A stretch of 64,000 bases of DNA from Drosophila miranda. Its lineage: Eukaryota > Arthropoda > Insecta > Diptera > Drosophilidae. The position numbers were made by a program, and so were the translations under genes. The number at the start of each line of letters is the position of its first letter. Position 1 is the stretch's first letter. Shown in pieces: positions 44,192 to 58,055 of this stretch. Below the pieces are notes generated by a model. It was not told the origin of the DNA, did not search any database, and worked only from the letters and a program-made list of their open reading frames with translations. The stretch spans positions 1,922,001-1,986,000 of the forward strand of contig NC_046675.1 in the NCBI RefSeq assembly GCF_003369915.1, in the 5' to 3' direction.

Positions 44192-44640
44192 TAGTTTTAC
44201 ACATTAGCGCGCCTCGAAAGCCTGAATGTTGGCCAAAGGAGTAAAACCCATTCTGTATCCTGTAACTCTGTATGCCAGGAGCTCCATTAAAGAGGAATAT
44301 TTCTATTTGAAATTCACGAATAAATAGTTTTACCCATTAGCGTCAGTCATCGGCACTCGAGAGCCACCATTGAAAGAAAATTCTTCATCAAAGTCTAGCC
44401 CTTTGAGGACATATGAGACCGGTTTATCGGCGCCCCTGGAAGTAAAATAGTTTCACACATTAACGCCACTCGAAAGTTGACTGTCCCCAGAAGTGGGAGC
44501 CAGCCAACTCTTTCGGCGGTACTCAGGAACCCACCCTAAAGAGGGTTTGTTTTACAGAGAATTTCGCCATCAAAGTCCAGCCTCTTTAGGGCTCCTTTCA
44601 GGACATATGAATCCTGTTTGGCGACGCCCCTGAAAGTATG
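44192..44640. repeat. Degenerate tandem repeat of about 125-190 bp units
   Basis: Three diverged units begin with TAGTTTTACACATTAGCG (44192), TAGTTTTACCCATTAGCG (44324) and TAGTTTCACACATTAACG (44448). Units 2 and 3 also share a downstream part: ATCAAAGTCTAGCC against ATCAAAGTCCAGCC, AGGACATATGA in both, and GGCGCCCCTGGAAGTA against GGCGACGCCCCTGAAAGTA. Divergence shows that the array is old. No coding potential was found. Confidence 0.7.
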
Positions 44641-47600
44641 CAATGCCGAGCATTCGAAAACTTTTGCACTGCCCGCAGCACATTAATCTTGAGGCTTGTT
44701 TGTATATTTCAGAGAACCAACCCACACATACATACTCATATTTGGATTGTGGGCGCGACCCCGCCTCCTGCATGTGTGCGTATATATTTGTGGATTTTTC
44801 GAAAGGTCGCCGCCACCGCTGCTGCTGGTCGCTTGGCGACTCTGACCGGGCCGTCTCAATGGCGGCGCACTTGTAACACTAATGAAAATTCCAATGAGCT
44901 GTCAGCCACAACAGCGACGTCAGCGGCCTTGGCACACTGCCAGTAAATTGCGTCCGAGTGGTCATAATTTTGGGGCAGCCAAACACTCGGCTTCTGTCCG
45001 TTCCTCTCCTCTCCACAAAGCGGGCAAAATGTAACAAAATGCAACCAACTTGAAGTCCCGTCCCGTCCCGTCCCCCACAAAGTCTACAAAATGTAACTGA
45101 CGCTCGGGCTTTACAATCTTCTGTCTCTTTCCGAGTGCTGCCTCTCTGTGCGCTCTGTCGTTCGAGTGTGCTACCAAAATATTGTCTTGGCTTGGAGTCA
45201 CTGTTTGCCTGTGTCTGTGTGAGTGGGTAAACCTGTGATGGCACTCTACGAATTGCTTTGGCATATGTGGGCTAAAGGGTCGTTTTGTTAATAACTTATG
45301 ACAGGCAGAGAAGTCCTAGTCTTGGTCCTTGCCACACGTATCAGTTTGTGTGTGTGACTGGCTCTTGGCTGGTGTTGTTGCGGTGGTTGCCGAGTGAGGA
45401 TGATTAATGTAGCAGCTCTTCTACGGCTGGGGCTTGGGCATTTGGCCAGAAAGGATTGAGAACTGAGAAATTGATACGGCAAAGCCAGTGAGAAGTTTCA
45501 AGGTAGTCTAGGAAAAATCTGACAATCTACCAGGCATTGGCAGCTGCCAGAGAGTCTGGGGAGAATGCGATCTGACACAAACATATATCAATTTGCTAAT
45601 GAACAAAGGATTGGCTTTGGACTGGATATCTGCTTTGGTATCCCTGCGAATCGAAGTCTCTCAGGCGTTAAATATCTTTCCCCAGTTGATATGCCTCATT
45701 TACAGCCACAGCCACCCCACTCCAGAGGTGCCTCCCCTGGGGGGTAACCTTCTATATCTGCTGCTCAGTTCCATTCCATTCTGCCAGTAAAATTCCCCGA
45801 AACATTCTTGGGGTCCTTCATTTGCTTACCTAATTCCCAACACGTGCTGTCACTTAGAATTGTCCGTTCTTTTTTTCGTATATTTTGCGAGGGGAGAAAG
45901 TTTTGCTCTTCCACGAAACAGGGCTTAAAATTTTCAGACGCGTCAGTTCAATTGCTCTAATTGACTTTTTTCTTGAAGTTTTCTTGCTGGAGCTGATGGG
46001 GCCGACAAACAATAAATACGAAAACTTTTTGACGACCCCCACCCCGCCTCGGTAACAAGAATTAACAGCCAATAATCGATGAAGTGGCCAGGCTATGCAA
46101 ATCCAAGCCAAACAAAACCAGTGGCTCCTTCGCCCCACATCCCACGGTTCACAGCCCCTGAACCATACCGAATTATGCCACAAATTTGAAATGGCACATG
46201 GAGCCTGGTAGACGCCCGACGGCGCGAAAGCGAAGCGACAACGAAATTAAACGAAAATCGTAATAAATTGTAAAAAATTTACGAGAAATTGGCTCAGCTA
46301 GGGACGGTACGGAAGACATCACTCCCAGTAAACGCAGGCAATGAAAAGTTTCTGAATTGAAAAATTGAAAATAATGAATGGCACGCATACAGCGAAAGAG
46401 AGGGAAGAGAAAACGGGGAGAGAGAGAGAGGGAAAGACGGGAAACTCCCAGGGAATACAGGGAGCACAGGGAACAGGGCGACTCGGATTCAGGCAGCAGC
46501 TAAACGCAAAACGCTCCAAATTACAGCTACAAATAAAATTTGCAGTAAGCTGCGTGCTTGACACGCCCACTACCCACAATATCCCAACCCACCCACACTT
46601 GCCGCCCACTGGCGGTGCCGCCCACCATACCCCTCAACACCCCATTAGGGCCCGCGGGCAATGCGACAGATTTGAATGACAATTCGCTGGCAGCCGCAGA
46701 AGAGTCAGGGAATTGGCAGGCGCCCTCCAGTGGATTGCAAGGGGGCGGCTTGGGAGTCGGGGGGAAGAATGTGAATGCGTGTTTTCCCGCCTTGCTGCTG
46801 GTACCGTTATGTGCGATGTGGCCACGTACTTTCTCTCTAGCCTTGCAACAGTCGGAGGATGGGATGGGGTGGAGTGGGCTGGTGTTGGCTTTCCTGCGTG
46901 GGCACACGGCACACAGTACGAGTATATGGCGCACGGCTCAGGTATTTAAATTCATTTTCATTTTATGCCAAGGATAGACATCTCGCATTTGGCCTCTTTA
47001 GAGGGAAACGGTGCCAGACGAGGGTAACGGGAGTGTGGGCTGCCTGCTGCGTGGGTGGCTCATGAAAATTATGTTCTCCTGCAAATTATTACACCAAAAT
47101 TAAAATAATATTTCTCATGATTGCAAATAGCTCAGCCAAGCAGATTTTGTTCTTGCCACCGTCGCTGTTTGTGTTTCTCGTTGTGCTTGTATTTTAGCTT
47201 TTCTCTTTGCTCCACAAATATACCCATAAATACACAAATAAAAATATAAATATAAACACATAAATATGTACCTGTATACATATTTATATTTCTAATTTGC
47301 ACCTTTTTTTGTTTGGTTTTTACTTGCGCCAGCGGCGGCGGCAGCGGCAGACTTTTTGGCCTTTTGTGCAGCTTTTGCTCAGTTTGCTTTTTTTAGACGC
47401 TGGTTTATTATTATTTTCGCTTGCCGCCGAGCTTTAATAAACAGCCTGAGTTGGCAGAAAAAGAAGATTGCCAAGCAATATTGCCTGGCCTGTGACTATG
47501 AGCAATTTTCGTTTTATTTCACCTCCGCGCTGCGCCGAGCCAAATGAGAAATGCTGAAAACTGTAGCATACTTTTGCGGGCGGCACTCCTTTGCTGCTTG

Positions 47601-50600
47601 CGGGCGTGTGTGCGTGGGGTGGGGATTAGGATGGTTCGCTGAAACATTTCCCTTAACTAATTATCTTGAAATGAGTTTTTCTCAGCCACCTTTGGCGAAT
47701 CGAAGCGCTGTCGCGCGAGTTGTCTGTGAAGCAGTTTGGCAGTATCCCTGCTCCGGCTTCCGTGCCACGCCAGATTGCAATTTAATGTTAATTTTGTGAC
47801 TTAATAAGCCATCAAATTTGTGCCCTCGCTGTGCTGTGCTGTGCTGTGCAACAGCGCGCACTTGCAACGGCAATAGAAACTTAATCAGCTGCAGGGCTCA
47901 CAGCGATCAAGTATTGCATGCTACTCCCGTGCTGGCCCGATCCGCATCTTAACCCACTTCCAGTGCTACTCGTACGTACAGCACTGCCAGCACTCCCATC
48001 ATGCTAATATGCAGTTGATTAGAATGTCACTCGAAAGCATAAAGCACTCTCGAGCCACAGTCGAGATGTTCCGATTAAGGCAAAAACTGGCACACTGACG
48101 ATAAGCCTGGGGCCCAAAAGATTTTACCACAAAATGGCCCGTACCCGGACCCATACCCGGACCCGTACCCGGAGCTGTCTGGCCATTGAAGTGGAGAGGA
48201 GTGGAGTGCATTATGTTCTAACAGGAATTGCGTGCAGAGCAGAGCAGAGCAGCCGCATGACATTTATTGTGTAAATCATGTAAAACACATACATATATAC
48301 ATGCATACTCTTATACTTGTGTATATGTATGCACACGCACACGCCCTCACAGATATGGTTGGCAAATTATTCGTAGAAAATTGTTTTCTCTCGCCAGCAA
48401 GCAAATCAAAATTGATACGGGCATATAATAAAACTATAAGTGGCCGTTTGGCGCGGCCATTAGGAACAATCGATAAGAGAGAGAGAGAGAGAGAGCAAGA
48501 GAGCCGGAGGGAAGAGAAAGAAAGTGAAATGTGGCCCCCTCCCGTCATTGTCTTTCTATATTCATCCGCTTGGGGCAACTCCTTGTGTCCTTTGTCCTTG
48601 GCGTTTTCACTTTCGCTCTTATCTCACAGGAGCTTGAAGCCCTGCGTCAATATTTCAGCTCCTCTGATGAATTCGCTGTCGGTGCTCCTACTCGTGCTGC
48701 CATCGGGGGACGTGACTTCTGGCCTCTTATTATTATTTGGAAATTATCCTGACTGCAACTGGAATTGTCTCACAGAGCCACGTGCCGAGCCACGAGCCAC
48801 GAGGCACGAGGCCATCGGGGACTCGTACTCGTACTCGTATTGGGTCCTGGGTTCTGGCTCGTGGGTTTGGGGATTCCGCTGGTGTGTGGCGACAATTTGT
48901 AATTCTCTCATGTTTGGCCAAGTATCCGCGCGCTGACAGAGTTCTTTCGGGCCACGAGTGTCATTATCCATATTAGGAGGAGCGTGCTCACATATCTCAT
49001 TTGGCCATGTGACTGGAATTCCATCCATCTCCAGCGAAAGTTTCGCCCCGAAAAATTATGCAAAACCCATTAAGATTCGGCAATCGAAAGGACCCTTTCC
49101 ACAGTCCCTTTCGCAGCTTGGCCTTCCCACGCGATATGATACATTTTTAATTTATTGCCCTACGGCTCTATGGCCCCATGGCTGCTGCTGCTCATTGAAC
49201 TGCCTTTTTCGTGATGTGATGTGATATGCTGCCTCAAAGAGAAACTTTGAGCGCCGCGCCGCTAATAAAACTCATGCCAACTCATCAAAAAACTAACTTT
49301 AAATACGTCCTCTGGGCCCCGGCGGCAAATGAAACGAGTGCGTGCGTGCGTGTGCTGAAATGAAAGTGAATCAGCCAGAGGAATGGAGTCAACGGGGTCC
49401 TAGATCCTGGGTTCACTGGAGCAGAAGTTTAGCAAGAGAGTTCGGGCTTGGAAACAAAATGAACGTAACCAATGGCATGGGAATGCAACATTTTAAACAT
49501 TAGCTGTATACTCGTATGATGCCACCGATGAAACTATATTAACATACGAGAATTTATCTATATCGCGGGTCGAAGGTCCAGCAGCAAAAGCAACAGCACA
49601 ACAGCACAACAGCAGCGGAATCAATTTCTAATTATGCAAATATTTGCTCAAATGATTTGCTCATGTGCACACAAGATTTGGATTATTTAGCATTTTTCCA
49701 ATGCCTCAGTTCTGCCACACGAATGACGTCAGTCCTGTGTGTCCTCTTACATTCCATGACTGCCATGACATTCCGTGTTTTCTCTGTCATGTCTCGCTCA
49801 GCCAGTACGCTAACTTCATTTGTCAGGAAAAGCCAGAGAACGGAACAGGGGAGGACAGGCCAGAGAGCCCCAGAAGGAGAACGGAGAAGGACTGGACAAC
49901 CAGACAGGATCCGAGTCCGAGTCCGAGTCCGGTTCCACTTCACATTTGTGACAATATTTAATTATTAATCACGACACTCTAGGGAGTGGGACAGGGATGC
50001 TGTTGGACCGAGCACTACAAATGTGGGACAACATGTCGCATGAGCAATGTGCCACTTAAAGTAATGCCCGATGCTCGATTGGCTCTCCCTGACAGCAGAC
50101 AGACGTTGATAGCTGGCTGGCTGGCTGGCTGGAAGTTGTCGTCGTCGTCGTTCACCTTGTAGCTGACGTTGTTGTAGTTGCTGTAGTCTCGTTGTTGGAT
50201 TGTCGCTCTGCCCAATCATTATTCATGGCGTGACAAGCGCGTTAAATGTGTCTCTGCCTGTCCATGTGTGCGAGTCGGCAATAACTTTTAACATGCCAAA
50301 GGTATTTCCGCAACAATCCTCACATCAACAACAACAACAACAACAGTACAAACACACGAAAGAGAAAAACTCACCAAAATGAAAATAATTTGTGCTCTCT
50401 GTCGTTCCTTCTTCCGTTCTGTGTGCAAATCGCATTGGCAGTGAACCGGAGGGAGGGAGGCTGTCGATTGTGTCTCCTATCGTCGGTGCGGGCCACAAAT
50501 TAATGCCAGCCATTATCACGAAATCCACTTTCATGGCGGCCACTGCTGTTGTCCTTATTTGTCCTTGATTGCCTTGAACAGCGCCACAAAAAAATACACT

Positions 50601-51010
50601 CATACCATCCCGAAATAAAAGAAGAAAAATTGTGACATGCCGCCAGCCGACTCGTCACCTCCTTCCTCCTTCCTCCATCCTCGTTCTCTATAGGCACGGC
50701 CCCCGGCCATTGTTTCATTTGATTTCTGTTTGCTTTCGCTAGATTCCTCGCGTGCCACGACACTCTGGTGGGGATCGGTGTAAATATTTGTGACATAATT
50801 AAGCAGCCAAGCGGCTTGGCATCGGGTCGGGCCAGGCCGGGACCGACACGGCAGCACGGTTCGGGCGCAGGACATTATCAAATCGGTGGAGGGACCAGTT
50901 GCAAAGCCGAAAATAAGGCAAACATCGACGCTGGGGCCGTGGCTCAAGAGCGTTTTTGCCACGCGCGTGATTAAATTTCATTTGTGGACTCAGCCCGAAC
51001 GGAACCCCGA

Positions 51011-51046
51011 CCGACCGACTGACTGACTGACTGACTGACTGACTGA
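51011..51046. repeat. (GACT)n tetranucleotide microsatellite
   Basis: A run of GACC/GACT units of about 36 bp lies within the presumed Dop1R2 intron. Confidence 0.85.
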
Positions 51047-54000
51047 GTCCTTAACTCTCTGTATTTACCGTCGTTTTAGTGCCTCGCCTCGCTTGGGTTA
51101 GTCTCAGCTCTCCCAGCTCCCAGTCCCAGCTCCACTTTCTCCCAACGATGTGCGTGCGTTTGACTTGGATTCGCATTAAGATTGTCAAAGATTTGGACGC
51201 CAGTGGGGAGCCACTTTAGACTGGCTTGAACCTTTCACTCCGGGCCGCCTGTTTTGCCTGTTTCGCCAGTTTCGCCGGGCTTTGCTTCATCTTCGCTGGC
51301 TTTGGCTTTGCCTTTCGCCCAAAAACGCTCTGGGAGCAATTTGGAAGATTTTCGGCAGCGATTTATCGCCCAGCTCCTGAGTGGGTGCCACCGATACTTA
51401 CCCAAAGATAATAGAGCGGCTCCCCTACCTTACCCTACCGTATCCGTAGCCCTCTGCATCCCCTTCAGGTTCAACTCAAGTTAATTTGAATACGAAAGCC
51501 GCCCGCGAAGGAAAAGGTTGTTCAATGTCACTGCCGCCGCGGCGTAGGTATCGGAGTATCCTATCTGCCTTGCGATTCCAATTCCATGATAGTGCAGAAT
51601 ATTAATGGATGTAGGGATCGGGGCCTACATGCATGCCATGTGCCAGCCCATCGAGGCAGCAACAACATTGACTGGAAGCTCCCTCCAATAAATACCGGCA
51701 TTAGTGACGGGACTGCGGGACTGCGGGACTGGGGCTTGGGCTTGATGTCAGGCTTGGGTGTATTTTTTGACATCAGGGGAGTGCTTGCCAGGGCCGTAAA
51801 AATTGTATTGCCTACTTTCAAAGCCCAGAGATAGTTGTCCGCGTTGCCTCTTGGCTTTTTGGGTGCCAGTTGGCAGACAATTTCAACAGACACATCCCCT
51901 GTCCTGGGGGCTGGGGGCTGGGGCCTGGGGAACATTTTCATAATTCAATAGGCAACAATGCGACATGGAAAAGCGCTTCATGTAATTACGACGCGCATAC
52001 AAATTGAACAAATGGCCATCAGCAAAGCAACTTCCAGTATATTGAATGTCAGCATTGTTGTTCCTTTTTGACTTTCACTTTGAGTACCATTTAAATTCAA
52101 AGACTGTTGTTGCAGCTGTCACTGGCCGGGACACAGATACAGATACAGCTCAGCAGACAGAGAGAGGGAGAGAAACACGGAGAACATGCATGCCAAACAT
52201 GCCGCAATGGCTGCCAGCCATAGAAGGGTCTACAGCCCGTAGAACGTTTGTGGTCGGGCTCCGGATCCTTTTTGGTCGATGCTGAATCTAAAATGTAATG
52301 TTGTGATTGGGCGTGATTTGGTGGTGCACTGGGTCCGGTCTCGAACCCGAATCAATTTCATTACATTGCACGGAATTAATTTCCAGCAACGAAAATGTTG
52401 TACCAAGAGGGTAAAGCTTTCGAAATAGAAAATAGAAAATACTCTCTAGTGTTTGAATTTTGATTCCACTTCAAAGTTTCGGTATGACTCACACAGATCT
52501 ATGAGTATTTCATTTTCATGCAGATCACGATTGGCCAACCAGTTTTCCACGAAATATCAAACTCAATCTCTCCTTCTCTCTCTCTGTGTTGACGACACGA
52601 GTTGCCAAACTTCCTGGCCAAGTTGGTATACCCGCATACCAATGGCAGTGGCCGGGCTTGTCTGCAGCCATTTTGCTTAACTTTCATGAGGCCATTCAAT
52701 GACTTAACCATTTCCATGTCGCTGCTCGGGTCCTTTTCCAGCCACGCACGCATTCACACAAACACAGACCGTATAGACACAGAGCTACAGAGCCCCCTCC
52801 CGCCTCATGTGTGCTTGTGTGGGTGAAAAGGGTCAAAAGGGTTTTCACACATGTACAAATTGCTGGCCTGGTCGAAAGCATTTTGCATAGAAGCCAGCAG
52901 CAAGCAGCCAGCAGCCTCCTGGCCCAGGCCGCGTCGTGAGCGACCTTAAAGGTTGCCTCAATTAAATTTCTACCGCCCGGCCAGACACAAAACCCGGCCC
53001 GGCCAAAAGCTGCAGGGCACAGCCAGGGCCACACCCACTGAGCGCATATGAATTTGCCTTTACACATATTTTTCCATGTTTCTCATTTGGCTGCCATGTT
53101 CTTATGTGGTCCCTCCCCATACACCCTTTGTGACTAACTGCACGTCAACAGCCTCAGCCTCAGCCTCTGCCTCTGCCTCATCGGGCGCATCGGAGAGGGC
53201 TGTGAGTAAGTGAAAAAAATGTCTGCTTTTTAGCCGGTTCCGCTGGCCGGGCCTTGCTTGCCGAGCGCAAGAGAAATGTGCCAGGAAATTGTACTGAACT
53301 GCTCGGCAAAAAAGAAATGGAAAGTAGAGGAAAAGTAACACAGAAGACGGTGCTGTAGTATGGCCAAAGAAAACATAAACCATAACGGTGTCAAGCTCTG
53401 GCCCTGGACCCGACTCCGACCGTGGCATGGGGCAGGGGGCAGATAAGCCAACAACAGGAGGCAGGAAAATTTATGGCATGCGGGGGACGCGTACGCGAGC
53501 CGGAAATGAGCAGCCAGAATGTGGCAGGCACGAGGCTATGCCTCCGCCCCGGTCGATTGGCTGCAGACAGGACCTGTCCCTGGAACTGAGACTGAGACTG
53601 GCAGGTGATAATCACGAACAAACACTAAGCAAACAAATGGCCCACAGCCGCTGCACAAAAGAAACAACAAATGTTGCAAATGAAAACAAACATTTTAAAG
53701 ACTCAACCTCTGCAGGCTCCTGCTCCCCATAGCGAACCCAACTCACATTCATGGTGTCTGTGCCTGGAAAAGTGCCCCGGAATCGGATTGCCAGTCATCG
53801 GGCTATTCATGCAATTTCGCAGCGCTTCGTTGGCCAGTTCTTTGCGGCCGGGCATTGAGTGAAGTGTGCCAATGGCAGTCGTGGATTTGAATGGTGCTGG
53901 CCAAAGGATTTCACAGTGGCTGGCTGGCAACAATGGAGTCGGGTTAAAATTTAATAGCTGACCAGAGCCTGAATCTGAATCTGAATCTGAACCTGAATTG

Positions 54001-54850
54001 TCCCCCAGCAGGAGGTAGGTCCACACTGTCACAGTCAAAGTTCCGGACACAGTCACATCCAGAGTTTGTTTGCATTAAATACTCGTCGTACCGAGCTTAG
54101 CAATCAACTCTCGCTGACAAGAGCAACAGCTCTTGAATAATGTGTTGCACAGTTGTTGACTTCCTCAGTCAAATGCTGTTGACAAAGGCACGGCTCAGCA
54201 CAGCCTCTACTACGACAGCCACTGCCACTGCCACTGCCACATCCTCATCCACTTTGCCGCCATCCTGCCCGCTCTCCCTGCTCTGTGCTCTCTGTCTGCC
54301 TCTCGCCGTGGCAAGTTCAAGTCCTAGTGGTCGCACGCTTGACTTCCTGCCCCTTCTCTGGCACTTGAAATGTAATTTAATTTGTTTATTTGTGTGGCGC
54401 TCCGCTCCTCTATCCCCAGAGCCGCTTTGCGGCATCTGCCGTGTCTGCTTGCCAATTAATTGCGCACCTTTCGGGGCGAGACTCTCTCGCCAGACACCGA
54501 AGAGGAGCAGGTGCCGGGGCCGTTGCCGTTGCTGGTGCTCGTTTCAGTTGTGCCTCCCCGAATTTGGGGCAGAAAATGCTCTAATTAATGTGTTTGTTAA
54601 GCTTTTGTGCTTGGGAAATTCGTTAACTTTGTACACGGGGGATGCGAGTGCAAGTCAACATTTTAATTGAATGAAATTTATAGCCGGAGTTTCCTGGGAT
54701 TCAATTACATACAACAGGTTCATTAGATGGACGCAAAAACTCCTATCTTCAGATATTCAGATATCCATAATCGAACTCTGATTAAATATGAAAATCAAAA
54801 CACTCAAGTTTCTCCGTCTCTCTCTTCCGGACAGGACTAAGGACTTGACA

Positions 54851-54967
54851 ATGCGCTTCATTAATTTGGCTGGCAGCCGCAGAGCAGCAGACCCGCTGTC
54901 TAAGGACCAGGCACACGAACAGGAACCGGAACAGGGATTCGCGTCAGCTGCAGCAACATTGCATTGA
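54851..54967 (+). other. Upstream ORF in the Dop1R2 5' UTR
   Basis: A 38-codon frame starts at ATG 54851, just after the predicted acceptor (CTTCCGGACAG, exon start 54835), and ends at TGA 54965-54967. It lies in the same reading frame as the receptor, 45 bp before its ATG. It could modulate receptor translation. The peptide has no recognisable family. Confidence 0.5.
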
Positions 54968-54982
54968 GTGGGGGACACAGAC

Positions 54983-55012
54983 GTAGCCGTAGCCGTAGCC
55001 GTAGCCGTAGCC
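54983..55012 (+). repeat. (GTAGCC)5 hexanucleotide repeat abutting the Dop1R2 start codon
   Basis: Five perfect GTAGCC units end directly against the ATG at 55013. Read in the receptor frame they would be Val-Ala repeats with no stop, but no ATG lies between them and the uORF stop. They are therefore 5' UTR. Confidence 0.9.
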
Positions 55013-58000
55013 ATGGTGGAGGATAACGAGGATGGGCTGTCGCAGCTGGCGCTGCCGGAAGCGGAAGCTGAAGCCGAAGGAGCCGCCGCCTCGGCCATCG
55101 TCGAGCCCCTGCTGGCCCTGCTACGTGGCGACTTTCTCAATCAGACGCAGACACAGACACAGACCCGAGCCCCAGCCAGCTTCTACAGCAGCTACAACAT
55201 ATCGGAGGACGTTTACTTCTACTTCAACGGTCTGAGTGCGATGCCCACGAGCACGGAGCTGGCCCTCAACGGCAGTGTGGCCACCACAACTATGGGGCCG
55301 CTCAGCAGCACCATCAGCAGCAGCAGCACCACCCCCGAGCCGGATCTGTCCGAGTTCCTGGAGGCGTTGCCCAACGATCGCGTGGGCCTGCTGGCCTTCC
55401 TCTTTCTGTTCTCGTTCGCCACCGTTTTTGGCAATTCCCTGGTCATTTTGGCCGTCATCCGAGAGCGGTATCTGCACACGGCCACCAACTACTTCATCAC
55501 CAGCCTGGCCGTCGCCGATTGCCTGGTGGGCCTGGTGGTCATGCCCTTCTCGGCCCTGTACGAGGTGCTGGAGAACACGTGGTTCTTTGGCACCGACTGG
55601 TGCGACATCTGGCGCTCCCTGGACGTCCTCTTCAGCACCGCCTCGATCCTGAATCTGTGCGTGATATCGCTCGATCGCTACTGGGCCATCACCGATCCCT
55701 TCAGCTATCCCATGCGGATGACTGTGAAGCGAGCCGCCGGCCTGATAGCCGCCGTCTGGATCTGCTCGAGTGCCATCAGCTTTCCGGCCATCGTCTGGTG
55801 GCGGGCGGCGCGTGACGGCGAGATGCCCGCCTACAAGTGCACCTTCACCGAGCACCTGGGCTACTTGGTCTTCTCCTCGACGATCTCCTTCTACCTGCCG
55901 CTGCTGGTGATGGTCTTCACCTACTGCCGGATCTACCGGGCGGCGGTGATTCAGACGCGCTCCCTCAAGATCGGCACCAAGCAGGTGCTGATGGCCTCCG
56001 GGGAGCTGCAGCTCACGTTGCGCATCCATCGCGGCGGCACCACCAGGGATCAGGCCAACCAGGTGTCGGGTGGGGGCGGTGGTGGCGGTGGCGGTGGCGG
56101 TGGCGGAGGCGGATCCCTGAGCCACTCGCACTCGCATTCGCACCACCATCACCACAACCATGGCGGTGGCACCACCACATCCACGCCAGAGGAGCCCGAC
56201 GACGAGCCGCTATCGGCGCTGCACAACAACGGACTGGCCCGCCACCGGCACATGGGCAAGAACTTCTCGCTCTCCCGGAAGCTGGCCAAGTTCGCCAAGG
56301 AGAAGAAGGCGGCCAAGACGCTGGGCATCGTGATGGGCGTGTTCATCGTGTGCTGGCTGCCGTTCTTCGTGGTCAACCTGTTGTCCGGATTCTGCATGGA
56401 GTGCATCGAGCACGAGGAGATTGTGTCGGCGATTGTCACCTGGCTGGGCTGGATCAACTCGTGCATGAATCCCGTCATCTACGCCTGCTGGAGCAGGGAC
56501 TTTCGCAGGTGAGACCCCGGGGTACTAATCCTGCCGTTCAGCACTCCATCAACTGGTTTCTCTCCCTCAGGGCCTTTGTGCGTCTGCTGTGCATGTGCTG
56601 TCCCCGCAAGATCCGCCGGAAGTATCAGCCCACAATGCGGTCCAAGTCGCAGGTAAGTTGTCCACCCCCATCGCCCCCACTCCACGCCATACAATTGGAT
56701 TCGGATTTCAGATTACTCTCAGATTTCTCTCAGTCTTAACCGTTGCTTTCTTTTTTCGGTTTGGCTTGATGGTAACAGTCGCACAGTTTTTCCACTCTCG
56801 GCCCCAGGTTTTCCGCTTTCCACGAATTATGCGCGGCTGCCCATATCTCCACTTGTTTTATGCTCCAGAAACGAAACTCAACGAACGGCAAAATTAATTT
56901 ACAAATTTAATGAATATGGAAAAAAAAGCAAACTGACATTTACTCGTCGCCCACTCCTGCGACCCGTGCCATCCGTGCCACCAACATCCTCATCCTCATG
57001 ACCATCCTCCTCTCTGAATCGCTGGCTGCCTGCTTGGCTTGCTGGCTTCCGTTCACACATGGCGGACGGATAGACAGGCGGACAGCCATGAAAACTTCCT
57101 GACACTCGCCCCTATCCTGACGTGCTCATCTCCTCATCGCACTCCATCCCCCATATCCTTGCATAAATCATCAGATGCCAACCTGTGCGGGTCCTCAGCC
57201 TCAGACTCCCCCCCGCTGTGATTTTAATGAATAATTTTCTAATGTTTGAGGATGAGCCAAGGCCAAGAGTGCGAGAGTATTGCACCAGTCAGAGTCACTC
57301 GTCGGAGTCGAGTGATCCATTGTTGTGCCCCTGGCAAGCACTCGAGAGCTGAATACCCCATCAGAGGATAAGCACTCAACAGGTCCCGTCTCGGAATAAT
57401 TAACTATGATTTGCATTCACGTGATTTGGTTTGAAAACGAAGCAAAATTGATTTCACATCCATCAAAAGTACTTTACGTTCTGCCTAACTAAACGGATCA
57501 TATCATTACAGGAATCATCAGTACACATCATCATCGCATCATCATCATCGCATCATCACCATCTCGCACACTGCCGTTCTTCGAACTCTCAACACATAAT
57601 TACCATATGTTTTTCCCGATATACCTGGTACTCCGTCCATCTGTCTGTCTGAGCCATACCCTGGATCTTTGGGTGGAGTGTGTATCGATAGTGCCATCTC
57701 TTGCCAGTCAAAAACGAACCTCTATAATAAAAACACTGGGGAAATCGGAATACCAAACCTTTCATTCCCAGCTTCCACAAGTGTAAGGACTAAGTCCATC
57801 CACGGCAAACCACGTTCCCTCTTCCAGGTTTTTCTGTGGAATGTGGAGAAATCTCAGTACCAGGTATCTGATAGTCGGGAATACTCGACTGTGCTTTGTG
57901 TTTGTTTTGTGGCGTGGCGAATAGCTGATTATGATTCCGGTGGTGTTCGTTTCGTGTTCTTACAGAGATTTGCGACGCGGCGCTGCTACTCGACCTGCTC

Positions 58001-58055
58001 GCTGCACGGCATTCAGCACGTGCGCCACAATTCCTGCGAGCAAACTTATATATAG
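55013..58055 (+). CDS. Dop1R2: Dopamine receptor Dop1R2 (DAMB), proximal C-terminal isoform
   Basis: This is a seven-pass G-protein-coupled dopamine receptor of neuronal membranes. Exons 55013-56508, 56571-56652 and 57966-58055 give 555 residues. The N-terminus has glycosylation sequons (NQT, NIS, NGS). Hallmarks: TM3 aspartate (WRSLDVLFSTAS), the DRY motif (ISLDRYWAITDP), TM6 CWLPFFVVNL and TM7 NSCMNPVIYACW. The third intracellular loop has a poly-Gly run and a SHSHSHSHHHHHNH tract. The exon 3 tail (RFATRRCYSTCSLHG to CEQTYI) matches the remembered D. melanogaster isoform. The ATG is the first in frame after a TGA at 54965-54967. The coding exon appears to begin at 54835, after a pyrimidine-rich acceptor. 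A second, distal terminal exon lies at 63540. Confidence 0.96.
56653..57965 (+). other. Dop1R2 intron before the proximal terminal exon
   Basis: GTAAGT donor at 56653 and TTCTTACAG acceptor ending at 57965. It contains CATCATCATCG repeats near 57520-57555. No other gene was seen. Confidence 0.8.

Larger units (their letters stand above)
40788..54834. other. Long non-coding region, probable first intron of Dop1R2
   Basis: No protein-coding gene is supported on either strand over 14 kb. The content is AT-rich DNA and many microsatellites: (TG)n at 42026-42053, CA near 42701-42716, TGCCCCTG/TCCCTG near 43388-43415, GCTGT near 47828-47848, ACCCGGACCC near 48139-48172, GA near 48477-48494, GTCCGA near 49912-49931, GACT at 51011-51046 and CTGAAT near 53969-53998. 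A degenerate tandem repeat lies at 44192-44640. The region probably contains enhancers for a brain-expressed receptor, which is inference. Confidence 0.5.

Noticed and set aside
55121-56161. 346-codon minus-strand frame
   Set aside because: It is the shadow of the Dop1R2 coding exon, caused by GC-rich codon use.
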